Source: Mycoplasmataceae bacterium
Lineage (GTDB): Bacteria > Bacillota_I > Bacilli_A > Mycoplasmatales > Mycoplasmoidaceae
DNA: 25,746 nucleotides
NCBI GenBank assembly: GCA_031261045.1
Contig: JAISKE010000050.1
Span: 1 to 25,746 of the forward strand
Direction: 5' to 3'
In this document: piece by piece, positions 15,597-24,648 of the stretch
How the letters are laid out: each line of letters begins with the position of its first letter
Position numbering within the stretch: position 1 is the stretch's first letter
Position numbers and translations under genes: made by a program
The notes under the pieces: model-generated
Databases searched by the model: none
The model's input: the letters and a program-made list of their open reading frames with translations, nothing else
Told to the model about the DNA's origin: nothing

Positions 15597-17519
15597 TTAT
15601 TTGCTCTCTTCTGTTTGATATTCATTTTTAGCAATAATATCCTTCATAATGTTTTTAATTACGTCAGCGTCAGTACCAAAGACAGCGTATGCTGAATTTG
15701 GAGATGGATACATAACGCCCATGGCACCTAACGCTTTTAAAACATCAGGTTTCACTTTAGTTTTGTCCACTATTTGTACACGTAATTTAGTGATGCAAGC
15801 ATCAATATTTTTAATGTTACTAGGCCCGCCATAAGCTGTAATGATGGCCATAGCTTTATTTCGAATCGTTAAATTCTGAGTAGGGGCAACGGATTTGCTA
15901 TTTTGTTTCTTAGCCCAATCAGCTTTACTAAACAACTTGATATTACCACCACGTCCAGGGGTTTTTAAATCTCATTTTTTAATAGCTCAATAGAACACAA
16001 TACAATATATCGGCAAGTACACTAAAGACATTAATACTAAGATCCAACAATGTGTGCCACCGCCTCTAGCGTCAGGAAGAATGCCATAAATTGTGAAATC
16101 TAATAAACCAGAAGAGAAAGAAAACCCAACGTGTGGCGCAATTGACGGAACTCAATAAATAAAGATTGTAGTAATCATACCACCAAGCCCAGACATTACT
16201 GCATGGAACCCTCAGAACAATCATGGAGCTAAAAACAAGAATGTAAATTCAATTGGTTCAGTTACACCAGTTAAGGTGGAAACGAAAGCGGCTGGTATTA
16301 CTACCATCATCGCTTGTTTACGATTCTCACCCTTAGGTGCGGCAAATATCATGCCTAAACTACCACCCAATAGACCAAATATGGTGAATATATAAGCAAA
16401 ATTAGTATATTGTCCTGGTGCAATAACAGATTTATCACCACCTGGTAATCTATTAACGCCAGCATAGGAATTAATTAGGTCCTGCATAGTAATTGTGTGA
16501 CGAATACCATTTATATCATGACTACCCACTATTCTAGTTAAATATATTTGCATATTAATATCACCAGTAATTATTTCATTATTTGGTGCATTAGCTAATT
16601 GAGCTCATGTGAAACCTGTATCAAAAAGCTTAGTACCATTAGCTAGTGTTACTTGCCCAAGAGCAGGATCGCCTCATGTTGCATAAAAGTGTTTACTGGT
16701 ATCAAAACTACCACCAACAGTAGTGAATTGCATCATTATATCCATAACATGATGTAAACCGAATGGTAATAATGCTCGGTTTAGGATACCGAAGGCTAAG
16801 GTAGTTACACCGCCGTATTTACCGCCTTTAGATAGGGCTTGACCAAAATCAAATAAACCAATACCAAAGATAGGCCACACCATTGCAAACAACATCCCCA
16901 CAACACACATCGTACCAAATGTAACAATTGGGATAAAACGTACACCACTAAAAAAACCAATCATTTTAGGCAATTGAATATTTTTAAAACGGTTGTATAG
17001 ATAAGCAACAATACCACCAACAACTAAGCCACCAAAAATAGAGGAAGACAAAGTTTGAATCCCAATTACTTCGGTAAAAATAGAATCAAACTTCAGCTCA
17101 TCAAAATTGTATCAAAGGAAATGATAATTAGGGTCGCTACCATGCGGGTAAATTATTAAAGCAGTTTGGAATACCGCAAACACCGCATAACCAACTAACC
17201 CCGATAATCCAGCGGTGCCAGCGTCACCTGTAAAAGTAATGGCAATTGCTACACAAAATAGTAACGGCAGTATGCTAAAGATAATGCTACCAGGCATCAT
17301 AATAATATTACCAATCATTTGTCCGATGTCGCTGTGTGATTGGCTATAAATAGTAGTACCAATACCTAATGCCAAACCAGCAATTGGCAACATGGCGATT
17401 GGTAGCATTAAACCACGAGACAATTTAGCAATTATTTCTTTAAAATTACCACCATTATTTCTCTTTTGTTTGATTAAATCAATTTCACCAAAAGATTGCT
17501 TTGCACGCTTGGAGACCAT
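15597..17519 (-). CDS. nagE: PTS N-acetylglucosamine-type transporter, EIICB fusion
   Basis: 640 residues, many TGA-Trp codons. Imports sugar and phosphorylates it using phosphate relayed from HPr and EIIA. The EIIC domain (~1-540) starts 'LSRGLMLPIAMLPIAGLALGIG' and has 'LPFGLHHVMDIM' and 'TGVTEPIEFTFLFLAP', the G-I-T-E-P-I-E-F motif that binds sugar. The EIIB domain (~555-640) carries the phosphocysteine in 'IDACITKLRV' (C575). No EIIA domain is fused, so it needs one from elsewhere. GlcNAc specificity is inferred from the flanking nagA and nagB; EIICs of the glucose/maltose group look alike. The start lies 3 bases after the stop of the upstream anchored protein. Confidence 0.92.
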
Positions 17520-17522
17520 AAA

Positions 17523-18179
17523 TTAATATTCTCCATGTGTAAACGACATAATAGGCTGAGGTGGTTGGACATTAATAGTTAATGTGGAAGAAGCTACTTG
17601 ATCAGTAAGCAAAATAGATTCATTATTATCATTTCTCAAGGATGTGGTAGCATAAATAATAACTTGAAAACTTCATGCGGCACTACCTGCAGGATGATTT
17701 GTAGGTCAATTAGAAAAACCTCAACTACCTGTTGTGTTGTTCATATATATAGATGATAACAAATATGGATTATCAGGGATAACGGTAAAACTTCAGGTAA
17801 GCGTTAAGGTGCATTTATAATCTGGCGGTAGAGGTGTATCAAAATCTTGATCATTATCATTAGTGTAACCGTCTTTTTTGGTAGGCAATGATGAACCATT
17901 ACGATTTGCAATTTTAGTATTAATCTTTAACGGAGGGACAAGATTTTGACCGGTTTCAGGATGATAAAGGCCCGCAATCGTGTGTTGATATTCAGAGGGG
18001 ACAGTTAGAGTACTATTCATTGTTGAATAAGGGTGCCGAGCAGAAATACATAATCCAGCAATACCACCACCCATAATACCAATGCATAAGGCAGCAACAA
18101 CTGAGCGCACAATGATTTTACGACGCTTTTTTGTTTTAGAGTTAAGGTCGATTTGTGCATTAGAAACTTGATCAGCCAT
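17523..18179 (-). CDS. N-terminally anchored extracytoplasmic protein in the nag operon, unknown function
   Basis: 218 residues with TGA-Trp codons in the C-terminal half. A basic N-terminus (KTKKRRKIIVR) precedes one TM helix (about 24-46, 'SVVAALCIGIMGGGIAGLCI'); the rest should face outward. It is Ser/Thr/Asn/Pro-rich with an acidic linker (KKDGYTNDNDQDFDTPLPPD). A C-terminal ~110-residue region of alternating hydrophobics ('CTLTLTWSFTVIP', 'AAWSFQVIIYATTS', 'STLTINVQPPQP') looks like an Ig-like beta sandwich. Sits between nagA and nagE, so a surface role in capturing GlcNAc-containing glycans is conceivable, but nothing in the sequence proves this. TATTAT ends 7 bases before the ATG, so it may have its own leaderless promoter. 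Confidence 0.75.
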
Positions 18180-18186
18180 ATACTAA

Positions 18187-18192
18187 ATAATA
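18187..18192 (-). promoter_or_regulatory. -10 TATTAT upstream of the anchored protein and nagE-nagB-cutC
   Basis: TATTAT on the minus strand, 7 bases before the ATG at 18179, in the 56-base gap after nagA. No Shine-Dalgarno sequence. It may give the transport genes a promoter of their own. Confidence 0.35.
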
Positions 18193-18235
18193 AAACTAAT
18201 ATTAGAAAATAGGTAAGTTTTGTTAATGCTTAATT

Positions 18236-19366
18236 CTACTTGTTATTAATAAAGATTTTCTTTAGTTGATATTTACGATTTAAGAGTACAAAATTATCAG
18301 CGGCGCCGACCACTAAATTACCAAAATGCGTATCTTGCTTTAGAGATTTAGCAGCATTTAAACTTGATACTTTAAGAATATCGTTCATACTACATTTAGT
18401 GATGTTACCAAAGTTTTCAACCTGTAAGTTGTATGGTAAATTTCCACCAGCAATATTATTAGTACCCGGCAAATAGCCCAACATTCCGCGTTTTTCCACC
18501 ATAGCGTTCCAAACATTATATTTGCCATTCTTGAGACCTTTAGTTAATAAAGAATCACTAATGATTAAAATTTGATTTGTGCCTAATATTTTATAAGTAT
18601 TTAAAATTACTTCCGAAGAAACATGTGCCTTGTCACAAATCAATTCACAATATAAATCATTACGATTGAAGATTGCATTTAAAATGGTGGGATGACGCTT
18701 ATCAAAATCAGGCATTGCATTATATAAGTGAACGATTCTCTTAGCTCCTAAATCAAAAGCTTTCATAGCGGTTTTATAATCAGCAGCAGAATGTCCAATC
18801 GATATAAAATATTCTTTTGTTAACTTAGGAATTAGACTCAAATTATTTTTATTTTCTGGAGCGACGGCTAAGATTTTAGTTACACCTTTAGTAAAAGCAC
18901 TTATCTTCTTCAATTCATTTAAATTAATGTTACGAATAAGCTTTGGATTATGGGCGCCCTTACGAGCCACCGATATATAAGGCCCTTCAATATATCAACC
19001 TTTAATTACATTAGATGAATCTAATGATTTTAAACTATGATAATTTTGAGCGATGGTGTTTAAATCGCGGTCAGAAGCAGTCACAGTAGTCATCATGACA
19101 TTAGCTACACCTTCAGATTGTACTTTGCCTAGATAATTTGTTATTTTCTTAGTGTCAATATTTTTAGACAACATATTAAAGTCTAGTCCATAACCACCAT
19201 GAGTGTGACTATCGAAGAAAGCTGGTAATAAATACAAACCTTTTGCATCATAACCAGGTTTAGCACATTTGCCAGAACCAATCTTGGTAATCTTGCCTTT
19301 ATTGGATTCGATATAACCTTTAATAATTTTATTTTCTAATACAATCTGAGCATTAACTATTCGCAT
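18236..19366 (-). CDS. nagA: N-acetylglucosamine-6-phosphate deacetylase
   Basis: 376 residues, TGA-Trp near 18996. Amidohydrolase that makes glucosamine-6-phosphate and acetate. Motifs in order: 'PAFFDSHTHGGYG' (HxH), 'YIEGPYIS' (metal Glu), 'ISIGHSAADY' and 'IVHLYNAMPDFDKRHP' (metal/substrate His), and 'LIISDSLLTKG' (catalytic Asp). The late substrate loop reads 'GTNNIAGGNLPYN' where the family usually has L-A-G-S-x-L-T-M, a mild departure. It starts 3 bases after the thrS stop, with no gap for a terminator, so thrS and nag genes probably share transcripts. Confidence 0.94.
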
Positions 19367-19369
19367 ACA

Positions 19370-21103
19370 CTACTTATCTAATTTACTTTTAATTTGTTCA
19401 CTAATCATTTTCACAAAATCATTTAATGGAATTTCTTTACTATCTTGTTCACCGTATTTACGATAAGAGACAGTTTTATTATTGACTTCATTATCACCAA
19501 TGACTAATTGATAAGGAATTTTCATCATTTGTGCATCACGTATTTTTTTAGATAAACGGTCATCGTTGTTATAGTATTCCACACGGATTAATGATTGTTT
19601 TAAAGTATCTTTAATCTTTTGGCAATAAGCATTGTGTTTTTGATTGTCAACTGGGATTAAAGCAATTTGAATTGGTGCCAATCATAATGGGAAGACGCCT
19701 TTGTTTTGTTCTAGCATAATGGAAACTAAACGCTCTAGAGTACCAACGACACTAGCGTGAACAAAAACTGGTCTTTGAGTTAGGCCATTTTCATCGATAT
19801 ACTTTAGATCAAAACGCTCAGGCAGTAAGAAATCTAATTGGATGGTGTAAGCAGTAATGATACGACCTAGAGCGGTTTGCACTTGCATGTCAATCTTAGG
19901 ACCATAGAAAGCAGCTTCACCAGGGACTTCTTGATGCTTAATGTGCATTTTATTTAATACACTACGCAATGAATCTTCTGCAGTTTCTCACATTTTCTCA
20001 TTATCAAAAAACTTTGCTTTATTTTTTGAATCATGTAAAGCTAGATCAATACTATGAACTTTGATGCCTAAAGCATTAGAAGCCTCATTAGTCATCTTAT
20101 AACAACGCTCAACTACTTCTTGAATTTGGGGGTATGTACAAACGATGTGGGTATCAATCAATTGCATATAACGTGCTCGTTCCAAACCAGTTAGTGAGCC
20201 AGAAGACTCATAACGGTGCAATACGGCCTTTTCTGCGATCCGGTAAGGCAAATCCCTATAAGATCTAGGTTTATGCATATAAATCAATAAGTGGTGTGGA
20301 CAAGTCATTGGACGTAAAACTTGGACTTCACCATCCACATTTAATGCAGGAAACATATTCTCACGATAATGGGCTCAGTGTCCAGACAACTCATAAAGTT
20401 TTTGGCTACCTAAAACCGGGGTACTAACTACTTGGTAATCATTTTTAAATAACAATTCATAAACATAATTGTCAATCTCATGAATGATAGTATTACCTTT
20501 AGGTAATCAGATTGGTAATCCTTGGCCTGCTAAGTTATGAAACATAAATAATTCTTGATCAGCACCAATTTTACGATGATCTCTCTCTGCTCGTTCTTGA
20601 GAATCTTTCTTAAACATTGCTAATTCTTCTTTATTGGTAAAAGCAGCACCAGTAATGCCAGTTAATTGCGCATTAGCAGCGCTACCTTTTCAATAAATAC
20701 CAGAAACATTTAATAATTCAAAGGCTTTAACGCTAGATAGTTTTTCGATTCCTAAATTTTCACATAAGTCAACAAAGTCGTTACCAAAACGAATAATATT
20801 AACCTTATCTTTCATGTTACTGATTAAATCTAGTTTATAGTGTTGGCCATGAAATAATTTCTTAGCTTCACTAACAGTAATAACCTCATATGTTAATGTA
20901 TAAGCTTTATCAATGTTCTTAGACATTAATTTACTAATCTTAGGTAATTCCTTGATTGATACAGTTGGTTCACTAGCAAAGGTATACACGAAACCACTTT
21001 CCATTAACTTTAAATCACCTAGTTGAGCGTCAGGATATAAATCTTTAATGGCTTTAGCCAATAAGATACCTGCTAGTTTATTTAATTTATCGTTAATTAC
21101 CAT
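19370..21103 (-). CDS. thrS: Threonyl-tRNA synthetase with no TGS domain and a degenerate editing site
   Basis: 577 residues, TGA-Trp codons throughout. Class II synthetase charging tRNA-Thr. Zn/threonine site: Cys in 'RPMTCPHHLL', His in 'IDTHIVCT', His in 'PVFVHASVVGTLERL'; motif 3 ends 'LVSIMLEQNKGVFPLWLAP'. The anticodon-binding domain ends the protein. The N-terminal TGS domain is absent; the protein starts in the editing (N2) domain. There 'ILLAKAIKDLYP' aligns with E. coli 'HLFSHAIKQLYP', turning HxxxH into I13xxxK17, and 'DLCENLG' aligns with 'DMCRGPH', keeping C114 but replacing the His by G118. Editing of Ser-tRNA-Thr should be lost. The ATG at 21103 is chosen for its GGGAGAG RBS. 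Confidence 0.95.
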
Positions 21104-21120
21104 AACTCTCCCTATAAAAC

Positions 21121-21146
21121 AAATCACAAGTTTTGGCTTGTGATTT
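21121..21146 (-). terminator. Hairpin between the SSB pair and thrS
   Basis: AAATCACAAG / CTTGTGATTT, 10 bp around a 6-base loop, then TGTTTT on the minus strand. The tail is weak, so readthrough into thrS is likely; it may act as an attenuator or processing site. Confidence 0.6.
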
Positions 21147-21155
21147 GATTTGGTC

Positions 21156-21440
21156 TTAGCCTAAAACTTCTAGTGTTTGTACTTCGACTAACATTTTGTG
21201 AATATTGAATTTCTTAATTTTGAAAATTGTTAGGAACCCAGTTACTCGAACTTTTTTATCTTTAGCTAATTGATCAATCAAATCTTTACGATCCGCATTA
21301 ATCAACGTTTCAAAGAATCTTGGTCTTTCCTCACCATTAAATGAAACAATTTGTTCAATCATCACGAAGTTAGTGCCCCTTTCAGATATACGAATATCAG
21401 AGATTCTCCCCGTTAGTTCTACTTTATTAACAAATTCCAT
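21156..21440 (-). CDS. Small SSB-like OB-fold protein, second of a pair
   Basis: 94 residues. 'MEFVNKVELTGRISDIRISERGTNFVMIEQIV...FFETLINADRKDLIDQLAKDKKVRVTGFLTIFK' has the N-terminal beta-strand and L-x-G-R-x-x-x-x-x-x-x pattern and the 'V-x-V-x-G' strand of single-stranded DNA-binding proteins. It lacks the conserved tryptophans and the acidic C-terminal tip. It begins 1 base after the stop of the other SSB-like gene, hence coupled. It may be a specialised SSB paralogue or a PriB-like primosome protein; mollicutes often have odd SSB sets. Function beyond single-strand binding is not visible. Confidence 0.65.
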   Translation of the reverse strand: MEFVNKVELTGRISDIRISERGTNFVMIEQIVSFNGEERPRFFETLINADRKDLIDQLAKDKKVRVTGFLTIFKIKKFNIHKMLVEVQTLEVLG

Positions 21441-21441
21441 A

Positions 21442-21762
21442 TTAAGCTTCTTTCTTTTCTGCGATTTCTTCAATGTTTTGAATAATCTTCTCTACTTGAA
21501 TAGATATCTTTCATTCATCAGTTTTTTTAGAATGGTAAGTTCTTAGCTGACCTTCTACCACGATGTGAGCATTAGGATTCTTCTCTACAATAACCGCAAG
21601 ATCTTTCGCTAATGGTTGGTTAGCATACAATGGGAAGTAATTAGCTCATGTAAACTTGTTGACTTTACGTTCTTGTTTAATAGTTACAAAGAAACCAGAG
21701 TCTTTAGTTTGACCTCAAGTACTTCTAACCACTTGACCTTCAATTAATACCTTATTTATCAT
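21442..21762 (-). CDS. ssb: Single-stranded DNA-binding protein (short)
   Basis: 106 residues with TGA-Trp codons. 'MINKVLIEGQVVRSTWGQTKDSGFFVTIKQERK...NYFPLYANQPLAKDLAVIVEKNPNAHIVVEGQLRTYHSKKTDEWKISIQVEKI' follows the SSB OB-fold: opening strand, central F/W, 'A-x-x-L...G-x-x-V-x-V-E-G-x-L-R-x-x-x-y'. Ends in 'EEIAEKKEA' with no D-D-D-I-P-F tip, so it may not recruit repair partners as other SSBs do. RBS AGAGGA lies just upstream and TATAAT about 35 bases before the start. First gene of the ssb pair. Confidence 0.8.
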
Positions 21763-22148
21763 TTTGTCCTCTTATTAGTAATAGACATTATATATAAATA
21801 TTAATAATTATGAAACTTCTATTCGGAACCATTTCCCGAACATTGTCTGTTTTGTGGACTAATTCCCTTCACATCCCGTTCTGACATTGACTGATCTATT
21901 AATGAATATGAGGGTGTATATTATAGAAAAAACAAAAGATACTGTCAGGACGGGATGTGTAAGAAATTACTCTTACTTATTAATATTAAGCGATCATTGT
22001 TAAATTTTGTTACAACAGACAGTTGAATAAAGAAGGAATTCAAATAAGATATTTTGATCAAAATGAAAATAAAGAAGTTTTTTGCAGATTTCGTTGCTAT
22101 TAGTATATGTAGGGGCCAAAAGTCTTTGCAAAAAAATAGGAGTTAATT
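21763..22148. other. 386-base intergenic region with a long inverted repeat
   Basis: Holds the ssb promoter (left end), an imperfect 17-bp inverted repeat (21870-21886 / 21943-21959), a shorter outer pair sharing TGTCTGTT (about 21845 and 22014-22021), and AGGAG at 22138-22142 for the next gene. No ORF of note and no tRNA-like pattern seen. Confidence 0.6.
21870..21959. repeat. Inverted repeat CACATCCCGTyCTGACA, 56-base centre
   Basis: Left arm 21870-21886 and right arm 21943-21959 are complementary at 16 of 17 positions and are GC-richer than their flanks. The centre holds TTGACT (21887-21892) and TATATTATAG (from 21917). Possible readings: an invertible promoter segment, a miniature transposable element end pair, or a long RNA hairpin. 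Confidence 0.7.
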
Positions 22149-22373
22149 CTGGCTAAAGAGAAAGAATATGAAATAACTAAGTGTACACTTATTCCGAAAA
22201 TTGTAGGGATGAGGTATAGTTGTGTTAACATTAAAGATATAGGACCAGACGACAAAATGCCGAAATGATTTAAAGATTGATTTGAAATATACGACAGAAA
22301 ATTAAATGCTCGTTTTGATAAAATTGAAGCTCGTTTGGAGAAAATTGAGAAACGTATGGACCAAATGGTTTAA
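22149..22373 (+). CDS. Small coiled-coil protein, non-ATG start
   Basis: 74 residues ending at TAA 22371-22373; two TGA-Trp codons fall in 'PKWFKDWFEIYD'. The frame is closed upstream by TAG at 22137, so the start must lie between there and the first ATG. AGGAG (22138-22142) stands 6 bases before CTG 22149, giving (M)AKEKEYEITKC..., which is my choice; ATT 22146 is also possible, and ATG 22209 would drop 20 residues. The C-terminal third ('FDKIEARLEKIEKRMDQM') is a clear heptad coiled coil, as in mollicute DUF16-like and phage proteins. No function recognised. Confidence 0.6.
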
Positions 22374-22393
22374 AACCCTACGTTCAAGAATAA

Positions 22394-23959
22394 TTATTTT
22401 CAGTGACGTCTTTGGATTAATGGTGGCACAAACATAATACTTACAAAAACTAATAAAACTATGACTGTGAGAATATCACCGATTAGTTTATCTTTTGTCG
22501 TGTGGTCCATGCCTTTAGTATGAATGAATGTACCGTCTAATCCAATATTTGCAAGCGCTGACACAATTACAAATAATAAAGAGATACCGACAACGATTAT
22601 GCTGATATAAGCACAAGGCTTAAACATCTTGTGTTGCTCCGTTTTCACTTTGTGAGTTTTGCGATTTATTAAAGCACCAATTTGAGCAACCACAATACAC
22701 ATGAAAGCAAATAACGAAGTTCAATTAGCCACTAGATCGTTGAATTGAAAAATACCGCCAGTGCGAGTTGATCATTGAGTTGAATCATAGTTATCGTGTA
22801 GGTAAACTAAACCAATACTAGTATTAAATAGGAAATAGAAAGTAATTAATATAAAAGCATAAATTAAACCAGTGATCGGACGATGGATATTAGTTTTGTT
22901 TTGGTATTTATGGCTAAAGGGTATCTCATGTTTAATCACTAAGTCTTCATAGAACTTGCCAGTATACATGGCATAGCCATTTAGAATACCAAAAATACCA
23001 AAGGCAATCATTAATTGAATAGTCGTATACAATCATTCTAGACCTTTGGCATCAAATCAATCACGCAAACTAGTAATAGTTCCAGCACTATAATGAGGAA
23101 TTAATAACGAAATAGAAATTAAGATATCGATTGCGGAAACAATCAATAAACCTACAGTCATCACCATTGACACTTTCTTAGGATCTTTCATTTCAGTTTG
23201 AATCCCAGCAGTGGTGTAGAAACCATCATAAGCGAAGAAAATAGCCGGAATCGAAGCCATAATGCCTAAGAATGGAGTAAGACTATTAAAAGTACGAGGG
23301 CCTGAATTGGAATCAACAACAACATGAGCGACTGAACTAGGAACCCCGCCAGTACCAACTACTACATAACCAATGATGGCGGCAAACGCTAAAGGAATAA
23401 ATTTCACTGAAGTGATTATTCAGTTTTGAACATTGGTCATTTTAGCGGACAGTCCAGACATTCATAAGAACCACATGGTAATTCCGAATGAAATTAAAGT
23501 GATGGCATATCAAGGAACTTTATAACCAACGTTGTTTGGTAGTCCTTGTAAAATCATCTGGGTCGAGTAATAAGACATGATGACCATATTTATTGGCAAA
23601 TAGATATAAGCCATAAAATTTTTAAACCCTTGATATAAGAACCGACTGTTGAATGTTTTAACTCAACCAATAATTCCTTGACTATTATTATCGCCCGAAC
23701 CAGAACATAATTCTGCTAAAGTCAATCCCATAGCGATAATACCAATAACGGCAATGATTCAACAAACCATGCTTAAGACAATATTAATAATGTGATTACT
23801 ACCAGCAACGTTGTCTAAAATCTCACCATTCTTTAAAAATATTCCTGCCCCAATTGATGAACCAATTACTAGTAATACAGCAGAAATAAACCCAATTTTG
23901 CTTTTGGGTTTAGTAGAGGCTTGTTTTTTACGATTTCTGGTCAAAGCTGATTCAGACAT
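22394..23959 (-). CDS. APC family amino acid permease
   Basis: 521 residues, many TGA-Trp codons. About 12 TM helices. The N-terminal 'FISAVLLVIGSSIGAGIFLKNGEIL' is the APC substrate-binding unwound helix (G-x-x-I-G-x-G-I-F). 'SIPAIFFAYDGFYTTAGIQTEMKDPKK' is the helix 6 to loop motif (F-A-Y-x-G-F...E-x-x-x-P-x-K) of the family. The last TM pair and short basic tail close the protein. It would bring amino acids into the cell; the substrate cannot be told. The TATAAT at 23973-23968 ends 8 bases before the ATG; no Shine-Dalgarno sequence of normal spacing is present, so it is probably leaderless. Confidence 0.92.
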
Positions 23960-23967
23960 ATTGGAGT

Positions 23968-23973
23968 ATTATA
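23968..23973 (-). promoter_or_regulatory. -10 TATAAT of the APC permease gene, leaderless geometry
   Basis: TATAAT on the minus strand, 8 bases before the ATG at 23959; it lies in the 21-base gap after udk. Confidence 0.5.
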
Positions 23974-23980
23974 AAATTTT

Positions 23981-24610
23981 TTAGTGTTTCTTTAAAATAG
24001 CTTCAATCGCACCTTTAATGGCTTGAATAGCAGTATCATTCATTTTGTATCAAGGGATAACAATATCCGCTTCAGCTTTTAACGGTGCAGTAAAGGTGCG
24101 GTGCATCTTTCTGACTGTATTCCTTCATTGACCAATAATGTTTTCGTCGGTTCGCCCACGTTCTTTTTTATCTCTTAATAAGCGACGTATAAATCTTTCG
24201 TCATCTGGTGTGTCCACAAAGATTTTTATATCCGCTAGATTATTGATGGATGGATCATATAAAGATAAGATACCTTCAAAAATTATAACGTCAACTGGTT
24301 TAACAGTCTCCGTATTATTAGAACGCTCTGATTTATCAAAATCATAAATTGGAATTTTAACAGTGTTACCATTTAATAGCATTTTTAGAGAATCTAACAT
24401 TAACGATCAATCAAAAGCGCTAGGGTGATCAAAGTTATGTTTGAAATAAATATCTTTATCCATGTACTCACGCTTTTTATAGAATCCATCCATCGCTAAG
24501 ATATGCGTTTTAATTTTTTTAGGTAATATCTTTTGAATCTCATGAGCTACGGTGGTTTTACCGCTACCGGTTCCGCCACAAACAATAATTAACATTGGTC
24601 TTGATTTCAT
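23981..24610 (-). CDS. udk: Uridine kinase
   Basis: 209 residues, TGA-Trp codons at three places. Phosphorylates uridine and cytidine in pyrimidine salvage. 'PMLIIVCGGTGSGKTTVAHEI' has the Walker A (about 13-20), 'ILAMDGFYK' the D-x-F-Y substrate motif, 'NFDHPSAFDW' the H-P-x-A-F-D motif, 'VDVIIFEGILSLYDP' the E-G-I motif and 'DTPDDERFIRRLLRDKKERGR' the lid arginines. All catalytic elements are present. It is followed by the APC permease 21 bases on. TATAAT at 24622-24617 ends 6 bases before the ATG. Confidence 0.94.
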
Positions 24611-24616
24611 ACCATT

Positions 24617-24622
24617 ATTATA
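24617..24622 (-). promoter_or_regulatory. -10 TATAAT of udk, leaderless geometry
   Basis: TATAAT on the minus strand, 6 bases before the ATG at 24610; TTGACT at 24642-24637 is a consensus-like -35 but the 14-base spacer is short. Confidence 0.5.
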
Positions 24623-24648
24623 TTGATTATAAACTTAGTCAATATGGT

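Noticed and set aside
14852..15634. Longer nagB start at 15634
   Set aside because: It would overlap the end of nagE by 38 bases; ATG 15595 directly follows the nagE stop and matches NagB N-termini.
21103..21127. Longer thrS start at 21127
   Set aside because: GGGAGAG lies just before ATG 21103, and the extra residues would be encoded by the hairpin region.
21763..22148. Insertion sequence
   Set aside because: Inverted repeats are present but no transposase ORF lies between them and no target-site duplication is evident.
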